This document shows, piece after piece, positions 44,064 through 53,974 of a stretch of 58,014 bases of DNA. The position numbers and the translations under genes were made by a program. The notes under the pieces were generated by a model. That model was not told the DNA's origin. It was given only the letters and a program-made list of their open reading frames with translations, and ran no database searches. This DNA is from Pseudomonadales bacterium (GTDB taxonomy: Bacteria > Pseudomonadota > Gammaproteobacteria > Pseudomonadales > UBA7239). The stretch's first letter is position 1. Every line of letters starts with the position of its first letter. The DNA lies in NCBI GenBank assembly GCA_041395665.1, contig JAWLAB010000009.1, forward strand, positions 1 through 58,014, written 5' to 3'.

Positions 44064-46298
44064 TCACACTTCCCGACTGGCTTTGTAGACATTGGGAATA
44101 TGATTAATCGCTTCCAACAATCGACTCAACAACTGAAAGCTCTCCACTTCCAAGGTGATATGCATTTCAACAAGGTTGGTTTGTTTATCCGTCACCGTGT
44201 CTAAACGAATGACATTGGCCTCTTCTTTATCTAATAACGAGCTGACATCACGCAGCAAACCGCGCCTGTCGTAAGCATACACAGCAATGGATGCGGGAAA
44301 AGTACTGCGCCGCACGCCACCCCAATTCACCGCCATGATTTGTTCTGGATGATCCAACTGTATTTGCAGCGCTTGATCACAGGATAGTTGATGCACCGAA
44401 ATAATATTGTCAGCGTCTATCACACCGACAATCGCATCGCCTTCGACTGGATTGCAACAAGGCGCTAAACGCAGCGAATGCCCTTCTGCGCCAAGGATGG
44501 CCTGCGACAATGTTTCGGCTTGCGTATCCCAATCCAGCAATAAATCCGATTGTTTCATTACGCCACCGGAATGCATCGCGGCATCTAACACCACCGTCAT
44601 GTTGCATTCGCCCGTACCGATGGCGACATACAAATCATTGAGCTTTTTATGTCCCAATGTTTTTGCCAGCGCTTCTAAATCCAATTGCGGTGACACCGCC
44701 AAACGCTGAAAAGCGCGATCCAAAATCACGCGGCCGTTCTCCATGTTTTCATCAGCCGCTTGCTGACGAAACCACTGTTGCACGCAAGTTTTTGCGCGCA
44801 CGGTGTGCAGATAATTCAAGCCAGAAGTCAACCAATCGCGGCTCGGCGCTTCGCGCTTACCGGTAATAATTTCCACTTGATCGCCGGTGCGCAACACTTG
44901 ATACAGCGGCACCACACGGCCATTGATACGGCAACCGCGACAGCGATGTCCAACACCTGTGTGGATGTGATACGCAAAATCCAACGCGGTTGCGCCTTGC
45001 GGCAAATCCACCACATGCCCTTCGGGTGTGAAAACATAAATGCGATCCTGCACAACACCGGTGCGCAGCTCTTTCACTAAATCTAAATTACCGCCCGTTT
45101 CTTCGTGCCACGCCAATACTTGGCGCAGCCATTCAATTTTGGTTTCGTAGCTGCTGCTTTGTTCATCGGCGGCATCGGAGCCTTTGTATTGCCAGTGTGC
45201 GCACACACCAAACTCCGCGTCGGTGTGCATATCGAATGTGCGAATTTGCACTTCCAACACTTTGCCCGCCGGACCAATCACTGCCGTGTGCAAAGACTGG
45301 TAACCATTTTCTTTGGGGTTGGCGATGTAATCATCAAACTCGTTGGGAATATTGCGCCACAAACCGTGAACGATACCCAAAGCGGTGTAGCAATCTTGCG
45401 TACTGGACACCAAAACACGCAACGCACGAATGTCATACACCTGCGAAAAACCAATACCACGATTGTGCATTTTTCGCCAAATGCTATAGATATGTTTGGC
45501 GCGCCCGGTGATTTCGCAAGCGACACCTGCTTGTTGCAACGCCGTTTCCAATTGCCGTTTGGCTTCATCAACAAATTGCTGGCGATCAATGCGCCGCTCA
45601 TCCAACAACTTGGCAATGCGGCGATAAGCGTCTGGCTCCAAATAGCGAAACGCTAAATCTTCCAGCTCCCATTTCAGATGCCCGATACCCAAACGGTGTG
45701 CTAGTGGCGCGTAGATTTTCATCACTTCGCGCGCAACACGCCGCCGTTTTGCATCAGAAGCGTTTTTGACTGCGCGAATCGCGCAAGTGCGTTCAGCAAT
45801 TTTAACCAGCGCAACGCGCACATCATCAATGATTGCCACCAACATCTTGCGTAAGTTTTCAACCTGTACATTGGCTGCGCGACCAAGCACACTTTCGTCT
45901 TCGAGGCTTTGCATGGCACTGACAGAAGCCATGCGCAATACACCATCAATCAAACTGGCAACGCCCGCGCCAAAATCTTGTTCGATTTTTTCCAATGGAA
46001 TGCGTTCTTCACGCACAGCACGGTAAAGAATGGCAGCAACCAGTGTTTCTGCATCCAAACTCAGTTCACTGAGAATATCCGCCATTTCCAAACCGGTGCG
46101 AAAACAACTGGTGTCTTGCCAGCGTTTATCCGATTCACTGCGCGCTAACTCTGCACGGCGGCTCGTTAAACACGCCGCACGCAATTGCGCTATTTGCTCG
46201 CCAGAAAAATGATGTGCCGCTTCAATACCTGCCAGCCATGCGTCAATATCAACATCGCCACCCGCAGCAATCGGATGATCGTCTCGAATCTTAACCAT
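44064..46298 (-). CDS. relA: GTP pyrophosphokinase RelA
   Basis: RelA makes (p)ppGpp on stalled ribosomes. The 744-residue chain has a pseudo-hydrolase domain (about 50-200) whose HD motif is lost (LYRAVREERI in place of LHDVIEDT), a synthetase domain with the EFDDYIANPKENGYQSLHT segment (the acidic ExDD form of monofunctional RelA), a TGS domain (VFTPEGHVVDLPQGATALDF), a helical/zinc-finger-like part and a C-terminal ACT domain. It lies 53 bases upstream of adk's strand neighbour region and downstream of cysM, as in the Pseudomonas gacS-cysM-relA block. Confidence 0.96.
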   Translation of the reverse strand: MVKIRDDHPIAAGGDVDIDAWLAGIEAAHHFSGEQIAQLRAACLTSRRAELARSESDKRWQDTSCFRTGLEMADILSELSLDAETLVAAILYRAVREERIPLEKIEQDFGAGVASLIDGVLRMASVSAMQSLEDESVLGRAANVQVENLRKMLVAIIDDVRVALVKIAERTCAIRAVKNASDAKRRRVAREVMKIYAPLAHRLGIGHLKWELEDLAFRYLEPDAYRRIAKLLDERRIDRQQFVDEAKRQLETALQQAGVACEITGRAKHIYSIWRKMHNRGIGFSQVYDIRALRVLVSSTQDCYTALGIVHGLWRNIPNEFDDYIANPKENGYQSLHTAVIGPAGKVLEVQIRTFDMHTDAEFGVCAHWQYKGSDAADEQSSSYETKIEWLRQVLAWHEETGGNLDLVKELRTGVVQDRIYVFTPEGHVVDLPQGATALDFAYHIHTGVGHRCRGCRINGRVVPLYQVLRTGDQVEIITGKREAPSRDWLTSGLNYLHTVRAKTCVQQWFRQQAADENMENGRVILDRAFQRLAVSPQLDLEALAKTLGHKKLNDLYVAIGTGECNMTVVLDAAMHSGGVMKQSDLLLDWDTQAETLSQAILGAEGHSLRLAPCCNPVEGDAIVGVIDADNIISVHQLSCDQALQIQLDHPEQIMAVNWGGVRRSTFPASIAVYAYDRRGLLRDVSSLLDKEEANVIRLDTVTDKQTNLVEMHITLEVESFQLLSRLLEAINHIPNVYKASREV

Positions 46299-46351
46299 GT
46301 GTTTTCAATAAAGAACAAAACAAAATAGAAGTATGCATCGGCATCATTGTC

Positions 46352-47242
46352 TCAAACATCATAAATACCTGAGGAAAGATAGCGATCACCGCGATCACAA
46401 ATAATGGCGACGATGGTGGCATTGTGAACGCTCTGCGCTAATTGCAACGCTGCCGCCACCGCGCCACCCGAAGACACGCCGCAAAAAATACCTTCGCGGC
46501 GCGCTAATTCACGCATGGTGCGTTCGGCATCTTCTTGCGCAACGTCCATCACCACATCCACACGTGATGCATCAAAAATACTGGGCAAATACGCGGGCGA
46601 CCAACGGCGAATGCCAGGAATGCTAGAACCTTCTTTTGGCTGCAAACCAACAATTTGTATGGCAGGATTTTTTTCTTTCAAAAAACGCGAAGTTCCCATG
46701 ATGGTGCCCGTTGTGCCCATCGAACTGACAAAGTGCGTGATTTGCCCTGCGGTTTGCTGCCAAATTTCAGGGCCAGTGCCGCGATAGTGCGCCAAAGGAT
46801 TGTCGCTATTGCCGAATTGATCCAATACTTTGCCGCGTCCTTCCGCTTGCATTTGCAGCGCTAAATCGCGTGCGCCTTCCATGCCCTGCGCCTGTGTCAC
46901 CAACATCAATTCTGCACCGTAAGCCGTCATCGCTGCTTTGCGCTCTGCGGTCATGTTGTCGGGCATCACTAAAATGATGCGATAACCTTTAATGGCAGCC
47001 ACCATCGCCAACGCGATACCGGTGTTGCCGCTGGTTGCTTCAATTAAAGTATCGCCAGGTTGGATACGGCCGCTGTGCTCTGCTTCCGCAATCATGCTGG
47101 CGGCGGGTCGATCTTTGACGGAACCCGCAGGATTATTGCCTTCCAGCTTCAATAAGATGTGGTTGTTGTTGCCCTGTCCGAGTCGCTGCAAGCGCACTAA
47201 CGGCGTGTTGCCGATACAGCTTTCGATTGTGGGATAATCCAT
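46352..47242 (-). CDS. cysM: Cysteine synthase B (O-acetylserine sulfhydrylase, CysM)
   Basis: CysM makes cysteine from O-acetylserine with sulfide or thiosulfate, using PLP. The 296-residue product has the PLP-lysine K43 in NPAGSVKDRPA, the Asn loop ATSGNTGIALAM, and the phosphate-binding SMGTTGTIMG. The CysM-type CGVSSGGAVAAAL follows near the C-terminus. I chose the ATG at 47240-47242 (MDYPTIESCIGNTPLVR); an upstream in-frame codon adds seven residues. It is divergent from the gacS/barA gene. Confidence 0.95.
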   Translation of the reverse strand: MDYPTIESCIGNTPLVRLQRLGQGNNNHILLKLEGNNPAGSVKDRPAASMIAEAEHSGRIQPGDTLIEATSGNTGIALAMVAAIKGYRIILVMPDNMTAERKAAMTAYGAELMLVTQAQGMEGARDLALQMQAEGRGKVLDQFGNSDNPLAHYRGTGPEIWQQTAGQITHFVSSMGTTGTIMGTSRFLKEKNPAIQIVGLQPKEGSSIPGIRRWSPAYLPSIFDASRVDVVMDVAQEDAERTMRELARREGIFCGVSSGGAVAAALQLAQSVHNATIVAIICDRGDRYLSSGIYDV

Positions 47243-47317
47243 CGCAACAGCCGCCTTGCACAATAATAACCAGCGCGGATTCTACGCGGATTCACTCATG
47301 ACAACAAAGTACATTCC

Positions 47318-50155
47318 ATGAAGATGCGTCACAGAAATTTGCGCACTTATATCACTGCATTTGCGCTTGGCCCCGCCATTATTTGTTCGCTGCTCATTGG
47401 CACCTACCTCACCTATGCCTTAGTGCGTGATATCTCGCATTATGAAAATGAAGTGAGCAGTGTTTATGGCCAGCAAGTGGCAAGACAAACCTACAGCGCA
47501 CTACAAAAAGGTGACACCACGGGATTAGAAAATATTGCCCAATTAGCATTGGAATATCCTCTACTGCGCTCCATTACTTTTTACGATAAAGAGAATAAAG
47601 AAATTGCGCACGCAGGCCCTTTGCACACACCATGGGATACCACGCTTAATTTGTTCACATCAGAATCGATGGAATTCAGCACTGACCACGCGCGTCAACT
47701 GGTACTCCCTGTACGGCAACCGCGTCTATCAGGAGCGGCTCATCTGAATCGCAACGACACCAACAATCTTCCCATCGGCTGGGTGCGCCTTGAATTCACA
47801 CAAAGCTTCATCATGCTGCATAAATACAGAACAGCACTGATTGATTTCAGCATTGTATTTATTGTACTGGCACTGGCATTTTGGCTCGCAATGCTCTTTG
47901 GTGATCGACTAACGGATATCATCAAAAAAATTACCGTCAACACACAAGCGTTGAGCAAAGGTGAAGCTGTTGATCCATCAACAGGTAGCAATATTACTGA
48001 AGCTCTTGAGCTAGAAAGCGCCATTCGCACACTGCATACAGCACTTACGGAAGAGCACGAAAGCTTACAAAGCCACATTGAACAATCGACACAAGATTTG
48101 CGCGAAACATTGGAAACGATCGAAATTCAAAATATTGAATTGGATCTTGCGCGGCGCGAAGCTATTCAAGCCAGTAAAATTAAATCGGAGTTCTTAGCCA
48201 ACACTAGCCACGAAATTCGCACACCGCTCAACAGCATCATCGGATTCAGCAAACTCTTGCTAAAAACATCACTCAATCCACAACAACTGGATTACTTGAG
48301 CAATATTCGCAAATCATCAGAAGGACTACTCACACTCGTTAATGATGTGCTCGACCTTTCCAAAATTGAAGCCGGTCGATTGGTTTTGGATTACACCACA
48401 TTCAACATACAAGAAACGGTAGAGGAAGTACTGCAAGTCTTAGCGCCAAGCGCGCACGATAAAGGGCTGGAATTACTGCCTATTATTTACAGTGATGTTC
48501 CGCGTCTCTTATTGGGTGATCCGTTGCGCATCAAACAAGTGCTAACCAATCTGATTGGCAACGCCATCAAGTGTTCAGATACGGGTAATGTTGTGGTGCG
48601 CGTATCTGCTGATCAGATTGAGGCACACAAAACGCTATTGAAAATAGAGGTCAATGACCAAGGTAAAGGCTTACTCAATGGTCAACATGAAATTTTTAAA
48701 GCCTTCACACAATTGGACAGCACATCCACACGAGAACATGCTGGCACAGGTTTAGGCTTGGCGATTTCACAAAAAATTGTGCGGCAGATGGGTGGTGATA
48801 TTGGCTATAACAGTGAACAGGGCAACACCACTTTCTGGTTTACCATCCACTTAGATACTGCCGATACACAGCCTGTTCAAAGCAATCATGATTTACTCAA
48901 CAACCATCACATTCTTGTTTGTGATAAAGAAAAACTATCGCGTCTAACCAGCAGTCATATGCTCACGGCGTGGGGTGCACAACCCACACTAGCCGATCAT
49001 CCTGATCAAGTGATACCTACGATTGATCGCCATTTTGGAACAGAACAAGCTATTCACGCGCTGCTCGTTAACCTGCCCGTTTGTTATGACGACAGTGAAG
49101 TTAGACAGCTTGCGCAAATAGCTGCACACTGCGAGCTGCGCCAGTGTGCGTTGATTGTGTCTCTCACTGCGCCAGCTCGTTCGCAACTAACAGGTCAATT
49201 TCCTTCTGCAGTTCTGTTGCAGAAACCGGTGACAGAAAGCCGTTTATTGGAAATGCTGTGCCAAACACTCAATCTATCCAGTCGTCTACCTAACGTAGAT
49301 CTCTCTCCCACATTAGCGATTACTGGCCCAGCGCCCGTGGTATTGGCTGTAGACGATAACGCGCTCAACCTAAAACTGATCAGCACTATTCTGCAAGATC
49401 TTGGTGCAAAAGTTCTGTTGGCCACAAACGGCGAAGAAGCCGTCGAGTGCTACAAAAACAATCCAGACATTGCTGTAATTTTTATGGATATACAAATGCC
49501 GGTGATGGATGGCATAGAAGCGACCAAAAAAATTCGCTACTTGGAACAAACCAACCAGCGCAACACAGCCATTATCGCCCTCACCGCACACGCTTTAGCT
49601 GAGCAGCGGCAGCATATGATTAAAGCAGGCATGAATGATTTCCTCAGCAAACCAGCTAGCGAACAGCAGCTACTGAATATGTTGGAAAAATGGACACAGC
49701 GAATACAGGTTGGCACCACTGAAGTAAACGCCATTGTTAACGATACCAAACCTAAAGCCACTCATGCTGTACAGCCAGATGGTGTTTTTGTACCGATATT
49801 TTATGGCAACTGCGTTGATAAACAAGTAGCTTTACAGGCATGCAGCAACAAACCCAATGTGGCCGGTGAAATGTTAGACCTGCTCTTTCAAACGCTAGCA
49901 GAAGATCGCAACGCTATCATGCAAGCCATTAGCAACAATGACTTCACACAAGCACGAGAGCGCATACACAAACTGCATGGCGCTTGCTGTTATTGCGGGG
50001 TTACCCATCTAAAAAATTGCTGTGATTCGATAGAAACACTGATAAAAAAAGAAATGACCGAATACATAGCGGATGCACTGCCACACTTCAATGTCGCCGT
50101 CGATGCTTTGCTCAACTGGCGGCGCGAAAACGACCCTCTCACCTATTTTTCTTGA
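47318..50155 (+). CDS. gacS: Hybrid sensor kinase GacS/BarA
   Basis: GacS (BarA) phosphorylates the regulator GacA/UvrY and so controls Rsm/Csr small RNAs. The 945-residue protein has a transmembrane helix (about 15-38), a periplasmic domain, a second helix (about 178-200), HAMP, a coiled coil, HisKA with His298 in TSHEIRTPLN, HATPase, a degenerate receiver lacking the Asp (about 525-655), a true receiver with Asp near 724 (MDIQMPVMDG) and a C-terminal HPt (HKLHGACCYCG, His near 884). Divergence from cysM, with relA beyond, is the gacS locus of Pseudomonas. gacA is not in the window. Confidence 0.93.
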   Translation: MKMRHRNLRTYITAFALGPAIICSLLIGTYLTYALVRDISHYENEVSSVYGQQVARQTYSALQKGDTTGLENIAQLALEYPLLRSITFYDKENKEIAHAGPLHTPWDTTLNLFTSESMEFSTDHARQLVLPVRQPRLSGAAHLNRNDTNNLPIGWVRLEFTQSFIMLHKYRTALIDFSIVFIVLALAFWLAMLFGDRLTDIIKKITVNTQALSKGEAVDPSTGSNITEALELESAIRTLHTALTEEHESLQSHIEQSTQDLRETLETIEIQNIELDLARREAIQASKIKSEFLANTSHEIRTPLNSIIGFSKLLLKTSLNPQQLDYLSNIRKSSEGLLTLVNDVLDLSKIEAGRLVLDYTTFNIQETVEEVLQVLAPSAHDKGLELLPIIYSDVPRLLLGDPLRIKQVLTNLIGNAIKCSDTGNVVVRVSADQIEAHKTLLKIEVNDQGKGLLNGQHEIFKAFTQLDSTSTREHAGTGLGLAISQKIVRQMGGDIGYNSEQGNTTFWFTIHLDTADTQPVQSNHDLLNNHHILVCDKEKLSRLTSSHMLTAWGAQPTLADHPDQVIPTIDRHFGTEQAIHALLVNLPVCYDDSEVRQLAQIAAHCELRQCALIVSLTAPARSQLTGQFPSAVLLQKPVTESRLLEMLCQTLNLSSRLPNVDLSPTLAITGPAPVVLAVDDNALNLKLISTILQDLGAKVLLATNGEEAVECYKNNPDIAVIFMDIQMPVMDGIEATKKIRYLEQTNQRNTAIIALTAHALAEQRQHMIKAGMNDFLSKPASEQQLLNMLEKWTQRIQVGTTEVNAIVNDTKPKATHAVQPDGVFVPIFYGNCVDKQVALQACSNKPNVAGEMLDLLFQTLAEDRNAIMQAISNNDFTQARERIHKLHGACCYCGVTHLKNCCDSIETLIKKEMTEYIADALPHFNVAVDALLNWRRENDPLTYFS

Positions 50156-50169
50156 GGGACTACGAGCAC

Positions 50170-51234
50170 TTATTCCACAAATTTCTGTTGCTTCATGATT
50201 TCTGGGCGTTCATAGCCATCGTTTAAGCAGCTCACCGCATTTTCGGTAAAACGCTCGAAGCCTGCGTCATCATCCCAAAATGGTTTTTTATTGGCGGTGA
50301 GGCGCGCAAAACGCTGTGCCGCCATTTCCGATGCTTTTTCCAAAAAGGGTTGCGCCCAATGCGTGACTGCACCCAATAAAATCGGTTCGCGTGTCAGCGC
50401 TTTGAACGGTCCACCCCACACTTCTTCCAAGCGCGTATCAAACGATTTCAACACCGCGCGACGCGTATCATCTTCAGTAAATTCTTGCGTGGTCACGCCA
50501 CTGTGAAATTGATGAAAAGAGCCCTCGCCTGGCAACACATACAACACAATATTGGGCAGCATGCCTAATTTTCGATAAAGATACAGATTGATCGAGCCAC
50601 CACCCGCTTGATCAAAGCGCTCATCTGCGCCACCGATGCGTTTGAAATTTTCCGCCGAACAAAACAGCGCGTTACACTCCTGCATGGGCTGTAAATAACC
50701 GCGTTGATTACTGGAACTCCAACACGCCCATTTGAATAGGCGATAACCATTTTCTTGCCACGCCAATTCGCCTAACTTTTCAATTTCTAAGGCTTCACTA
50801 TGCTGTGCTTGCAAATGAAATTTGTGATCCTTTTCACCGAGGTGATAGCCAGGCACCATCACTAAAGCGTCATCAGTCATACGCGCGGCAATCATGGCGT
50901 ATTCCAATACGCGCGGCGAAACGATGCGTGCGCCATCAATAATCAAACCAATTTGCTCGCCGCGACACTGTGTAAACGCAAAGTTCACGGCTGGCACGGG
51001 AGAAACGCCTGCTTCATCGCGCAAAAAATAATGGAATTGCGAACCCAGCGCAGCAACTGCTGCCGCATCCAAACAACGCGACGAGCGGTTTTCTACCACA
51101 ATCACTTCGTAATCATCTTCGCTGATATTTTTCTGATACGGCAACGCCAAACTGTACAGCGTGTTCATCGCCTGTCGCGGCATGTCATAGACAATAACGA
51201 TAATCGACAGCGCTGGTTTTTTTTCTGCACTCAT
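50170..51234 (-). CDS. GT2-family glycosyltransferase (paralogue of next gene)
   Basis: The 354-residue protein has a GT-A fold start (LSIIVIVYDMPRQAMNTLYS) and an IIDGARIVSPRVL segment where GT2 enzymes carry the metal-binding acidic motif; a conserved GEGSFHQFHSGVTT lies in the C-terminal half. No transmembrane helix is seen. The donor and acceptor are unknown. The ATG at 51234 overlaps the upstream glycosyltransferase stop (ATGA). The two neighbours share sequence over most of their length, so they probably arose by duplication. It converges with gacS/barA. Confidence 0.8.
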   Translation of the reverse strand: MSAEKKPALSIIVIVYDMPRQAMNTLYSLALPYQKNISEDDYEVIVVENRSSRCLDAAAVAALGSQFHYFLRDEAGVSPVPAVNFAFTQCRGEQIGLIIDGARIVSPRVLEYAMIAARMTDDALVMVPGYHLGEKDHKFHLQAQHSEALEIEKLGELAWQENGYRLFKWACWSSSNQRGYLQPMQECNALFCSAENFKRIGGADERFDQAGGGSINLYLYRKLGMLPNIVLYVLPGEGSFHQFHSGVTTQEFTEDDTRRAVLKSFDTRLEEVWGGPFKALTREPILLGAVTHWAQPFLEKASEMAAQRFARLTANKKPFWDDDAGFERFTENAVSCLNDGYERPEIMKQQKFVE

Positions 51235-52277
51235 TTCCAATCCCTCGGGATATCACCGCGATTTTTCATCACCACACTGGCAGAGTGGCGCACAAAACGT
51301 AGCGCACAATCGGGCATTGTGCCCAGAAAAATACTGCGTTTAAGCGGTGGTGTGTAAGGTTGACCGCGCAATTCGGCATATTGATTGAAATGATCCTGCA
51401 TCGCTTTTAAGCGCTCTTCACCTTGCGTGCCGGTGGTAATGCCACCGTGAAATTGATGAAAAGAACCTTCGCCGATCAAAGTCACCAAAACGGTCTCTGG
51501 CAATTCCACTGCGCGTTTGTGCAAATCTAAATTGCACTGCCCGCCACCTGTTTCGGTAAAACCCGGATCATAGCCGCCCAGCTTTTCCCATATATGACGC
51601 GGCATCGCCAATACATTGCTCTCGCCCAAAGGCTTTAAGTAACCACCAGCACTGGTGCCAGACAAGCAGCAAATTTCAAACAAGCGGTAACCGTCTTGCG
51701 GCCAACTAATTTTTTCGAGCAGCGTTTGTTCGTAGGCTTCGTCATAGCCTTCCAACATCGCCTCTTGTTGCACTTTATTGCCAAGGTGATAGCCAGGCAC
51801 AGCGACTACCACATCCTGATGCAAGCGCTCGGCTGCCAGAATGTAATTCACAATACCAGGGGACACCATGCGCGCACCATCGATCATCACCGCAATCATG
51901 CGACCGCGCGCATGCGCTGCGCCAAAGTTCATGGCATTGACCGGCGTGGGCAGCGTCTCTGGATAAGCTTGATAGTGAAAATTACTGCCAAACTTTTCTG
52001 CTTCTTCTTTACCTAAAACACGTGAGGAAGGATTTTCCATCACGATCACTTCGTAATCGTTTTCTGTCACGCCGCGCTGGTATTGCGCGCTCAAAGAATA
52101 CAAAGTTTTTTTCGCCTGCTCTGGCATTTTGTACACCATCACCACAATCGACAGCCGTGGCTGCGACACCTGCAAATACTGTGCATCATCGTGCGGTACA
52201 ACAGGCATGGCAGCATCAAACCATTTAATCGGCTGCGGCGAATTGGGAATACCTTTGGGGGTGGGCGATTTAGTCAT
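51231..52277 (-). CDS. GT2-family glycosyltransferase
   Basis: The 348-residue protein is a paralogue of its downstream neighbour: LSIVVMVYKMPEQAKKTLYS, DYEVIVMENPSSRVLG, AVMIDGARMVSPGIVNYI and GEGSFHQFHGGITTG all align. About 45 residues precede the GT-A core. The ATG at 52275-52277 (MTKSPTPKG) overlaps the sulfotransferase stop; a longer reading from 52388 would lie inside that gene. The enzyme is probably cytoplasmic and acts on a surface glycan, inferred from its neighbours. Confidence 0.8.
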   Translation of the reverse strand: MTKSPTPKGIPNSPQPIKWFDAAMPVVPHDDAQYLQVSQPRLSIVVMVYKMPEQAKKTLYSLSAQYQRGVTENDYEVIVMENPSSRVLGKEEAEKFGSNFHYQAYPETLPTPVNAMNFGAAHARGRMIAVMIDGARMVSPGIVNYILAAERLHQDVVVAVPGYHLGNKVQQEAMLEGYDEAYEQTLLEKISWPQDGYRLFEICCLSGTSAGGYLKPLGESNVLAMPRHIWEKLGGYDPGFTETGGGQCNLDLHKRAVELPETVLVTLIGEGSFHQFHGGITTGTQGEERLKAMQDHFNQYAELRGQPYTPPLKRSIFLGTMPDCALRFVRHSASVVMKNRGDIPRDWK

Positions 52278-53052
52278 GGCGCAGGGCAATGTTTTCCAAT
52301 TGTTGATATAACGCTTGTACAGGTTCAGGCAAGATTGCTTCCACATCAGCAGATTGTTTATGCAATTCTTTGGTGTAAAAGCGTTCATCCGTTGGCACAG
52401 GTTGTAAACCTAAATGGGCGTGTACGATATCCAAAGCGTGATGAAATTTTTCTTCGCTCCAATCAAAACACAACAAAGGAAATGCTTGGCGCTGATACGC
52501 TTGCAATAATTTTTTGTTGTAGGCGTACCACATCGCCAGCCCTTCTTCGATGGTTACTGGCATCGCAGGGCGACTCGCCAGCGATTGCGCCACCGCCATC
52601 GGATGACGATAAATGCCGACAAATTCCATATCGGGCACTAAATCCAACCAGCCATCCAACACCAACAGCGTGCGTGGATCTTTGAATCCCCACAGCAGTT
52701 TATCGGCATACTCAGCCAAAATTTCTTGCGCGCGCTCTGTGTTTTGCGGCTCCCATACGGCAAGCGCACTGCTCTCCACGGCTTGCAGCGCTTGCGAGAT
52801 ATCACCGGTCAGTGCAACACCCGTAGGCTTCTTCCATGTCAAACCGTTAGCTTTGAAAATCGCTTCATGCAAATTGACGACATCTTGGTTTTCACGATTA
52901 CCGCGACGATTGTATTCATTCCAAGTGTGATGTTTGCCGAGAAAAAGCCCACCTTGCTGCAAAGAGCCTGTCAGACAACTGGTGCCAGAGCGGTGCATGC
53001 CCAGCACACACAATATGCGTTGCGGTTTCTTTAACATCGTCTTCGGTGTCAT
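52270..53052 (-). CDS. Sulfotransferase-like P-loop protein
   Basis: The 260-residue product starts with a sulfotransferase-type phosphosulfate-binding loop, ILCVLGMHRSGTSCLTG, where RSGTS binds the 5' phosphosulfate of PAPS. WGFKDPRTLLVL and VGIYRHPMAVAQSL are the second family motif (RxP with Arg/Ser contacts to the 3' phosphate). It therefore may sulfate a glycan or a related acceptor; no acceptor can be named. It is first in a three-gene minus-strand unit with two glycosyltransferases, all overlapping by a few bases. A second in-frame ATG at 53037 is possible. Confidence 0.78.
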   Translation of the reverse strand: MTPKTMLKKPQRILCVLGMHRSGTSCLTGSLQQGGLFLGKHHTWNEYNRRGNRENQDVVNLHEAIFKANGLTWKKPTGVALTGDISQALQAVESSALAVWEPQNTERAQEILAEYADKLLWGFKDPRTLLVLDGWLDLVPDMEFVGIYRHPMAVAQSLASRPAMPVTIEEGLAMWYAYNKKLLQAYQRQAFPLLCFDWSEEKFHHALDIVHAHLGLQPVPTDERFYTKELHKQSADVEAILPEPVQALYQQLENIALRHD

Positions 53053-53129
53053 GATTCTTTTTGTGAGAGGGAATCATAAAGCACGCTGGCGCTGGATTGC
53101 ACCCCGCAGCCATGGCTTACAATGACGCC

Positions 53130-53969
53130 ATGAATGATACGCAGCAAACACCTATCCACCTTTCCATCAGCGTTGTGTTGTTTCGCAACAATCGTGATGA
53201 ATTGCTGCGTTTTCGCCAGTGTTTAACCGACAGTGTCCGCCAATTGCGCAATCAGCACACCGTTGCACGCATTGCACTCGTTGTTGTTGATAACGCAGCC
53301 AGTGAAGATGGCGATCAATTTTCGTCTTTATTTACGCGCATAGATGGCATTGATGCAGTGCGTTTTATTTGCGCGGAGAGCAACCTCGGCTACGGTCAAG
53401 CACATAATCGCTGCATCCATCAAGGCAGTGATTTCCATTTATTTATGAATCCTGATGTGTATTTGGATGCGCAAGCACTCGCCAAGGGATTGGACTATTT
53501 ACAACAACACGATGAAGTCGGCATGGTGACGCCGTTTGCCGTCAACGATCAGAAAACACCACTATTTTTGAGCAAACGCTACCCAACTGTATTGGATTTC
53601 ACCTTGCGCGGTTTTGCTCCCACCCAGCTAAAGAAACTGTTTCAGCAACGCTTAGCACGCTATGAAATGCATAAGGAGTATTTGTCAGAGCATCCCTACC
53701 AATCGGTAGAAATTGCTAGTGGCTGCTGCATGCTGATACGAACCAACTTACTGCAAAAACTCAACGGGTTTTCCTCTGCTTATTTTTTATATTTCGAAGA
53801 TTTTGATTTGTCCGTTCGTTTGCGAGAGCACGCAAAAATTGCTTTTGTCCCGGCGATGAAAATTATCCACGATGGAGGCCACGCGTCGCGCAAGGGTTGG
53901 TGGCATATCAAACAATTCGCCCGTGCTGGCTACATATTTTTCACACAACACGGTTGGCGCTGGTTTTAA
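53130..53969 (+). CDS. GT2-family glycosyltransferase (rhamnosyltransferase-like)
   Basis: The 279-residue product has LSISVVLFRNN at the start, VVVDNAASEDG, NLGYGQAHNRCI, and HLFMNPDVYLD, the DxD-like site of WbbL/rhamnosyltransferase-type GT2 enzymes. Further on are EIASGCCMLIRTNLLQKLNG and FLYFEDFDLSVRLRE. Starts at 53112 and 53130 are both possible; I use 53130 (MNDTQQTPIHLS), without a strong ribosome site. The gene lies between the sulfotransferase unit (divergent) and a convergent membrane-protein gene. It may add a deoxy sugar to a surface polysaccharide. Confidence 0.82.
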   Translation: MNDTQQTPIHLSISVVLFRNNRDELLRFRQCLTDSVRQLRNQHTVARIALVVVDNAASEDGDQFSSLFTRIDGIDAVRFICAESNLGYGQAHNRCIHQGSDFHLFMNPDVYLDAQALAKGLDYLQQHDEVGMVTPFAVNDQKTPLFLSKRYPTVLDFTLRGFAPTQLKKLFQQRLARYEMHKEYLSEHPYQSVEIASGCCMLIRTNLLQKLNGFSSAYFLYFEDFDLSVRLREHAKIAFVPAMKIIHDGGHASRKGWWHIKQFARAGYIFFTQHGWRWF

Positions 53970-53974
53970 CACCG

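Noticed and set aside
45105..45656. Plus-strand open frame of 183 codons within relA
   Set aside because: It lies opposite the conserved synthetase domain of relA and has no own features.
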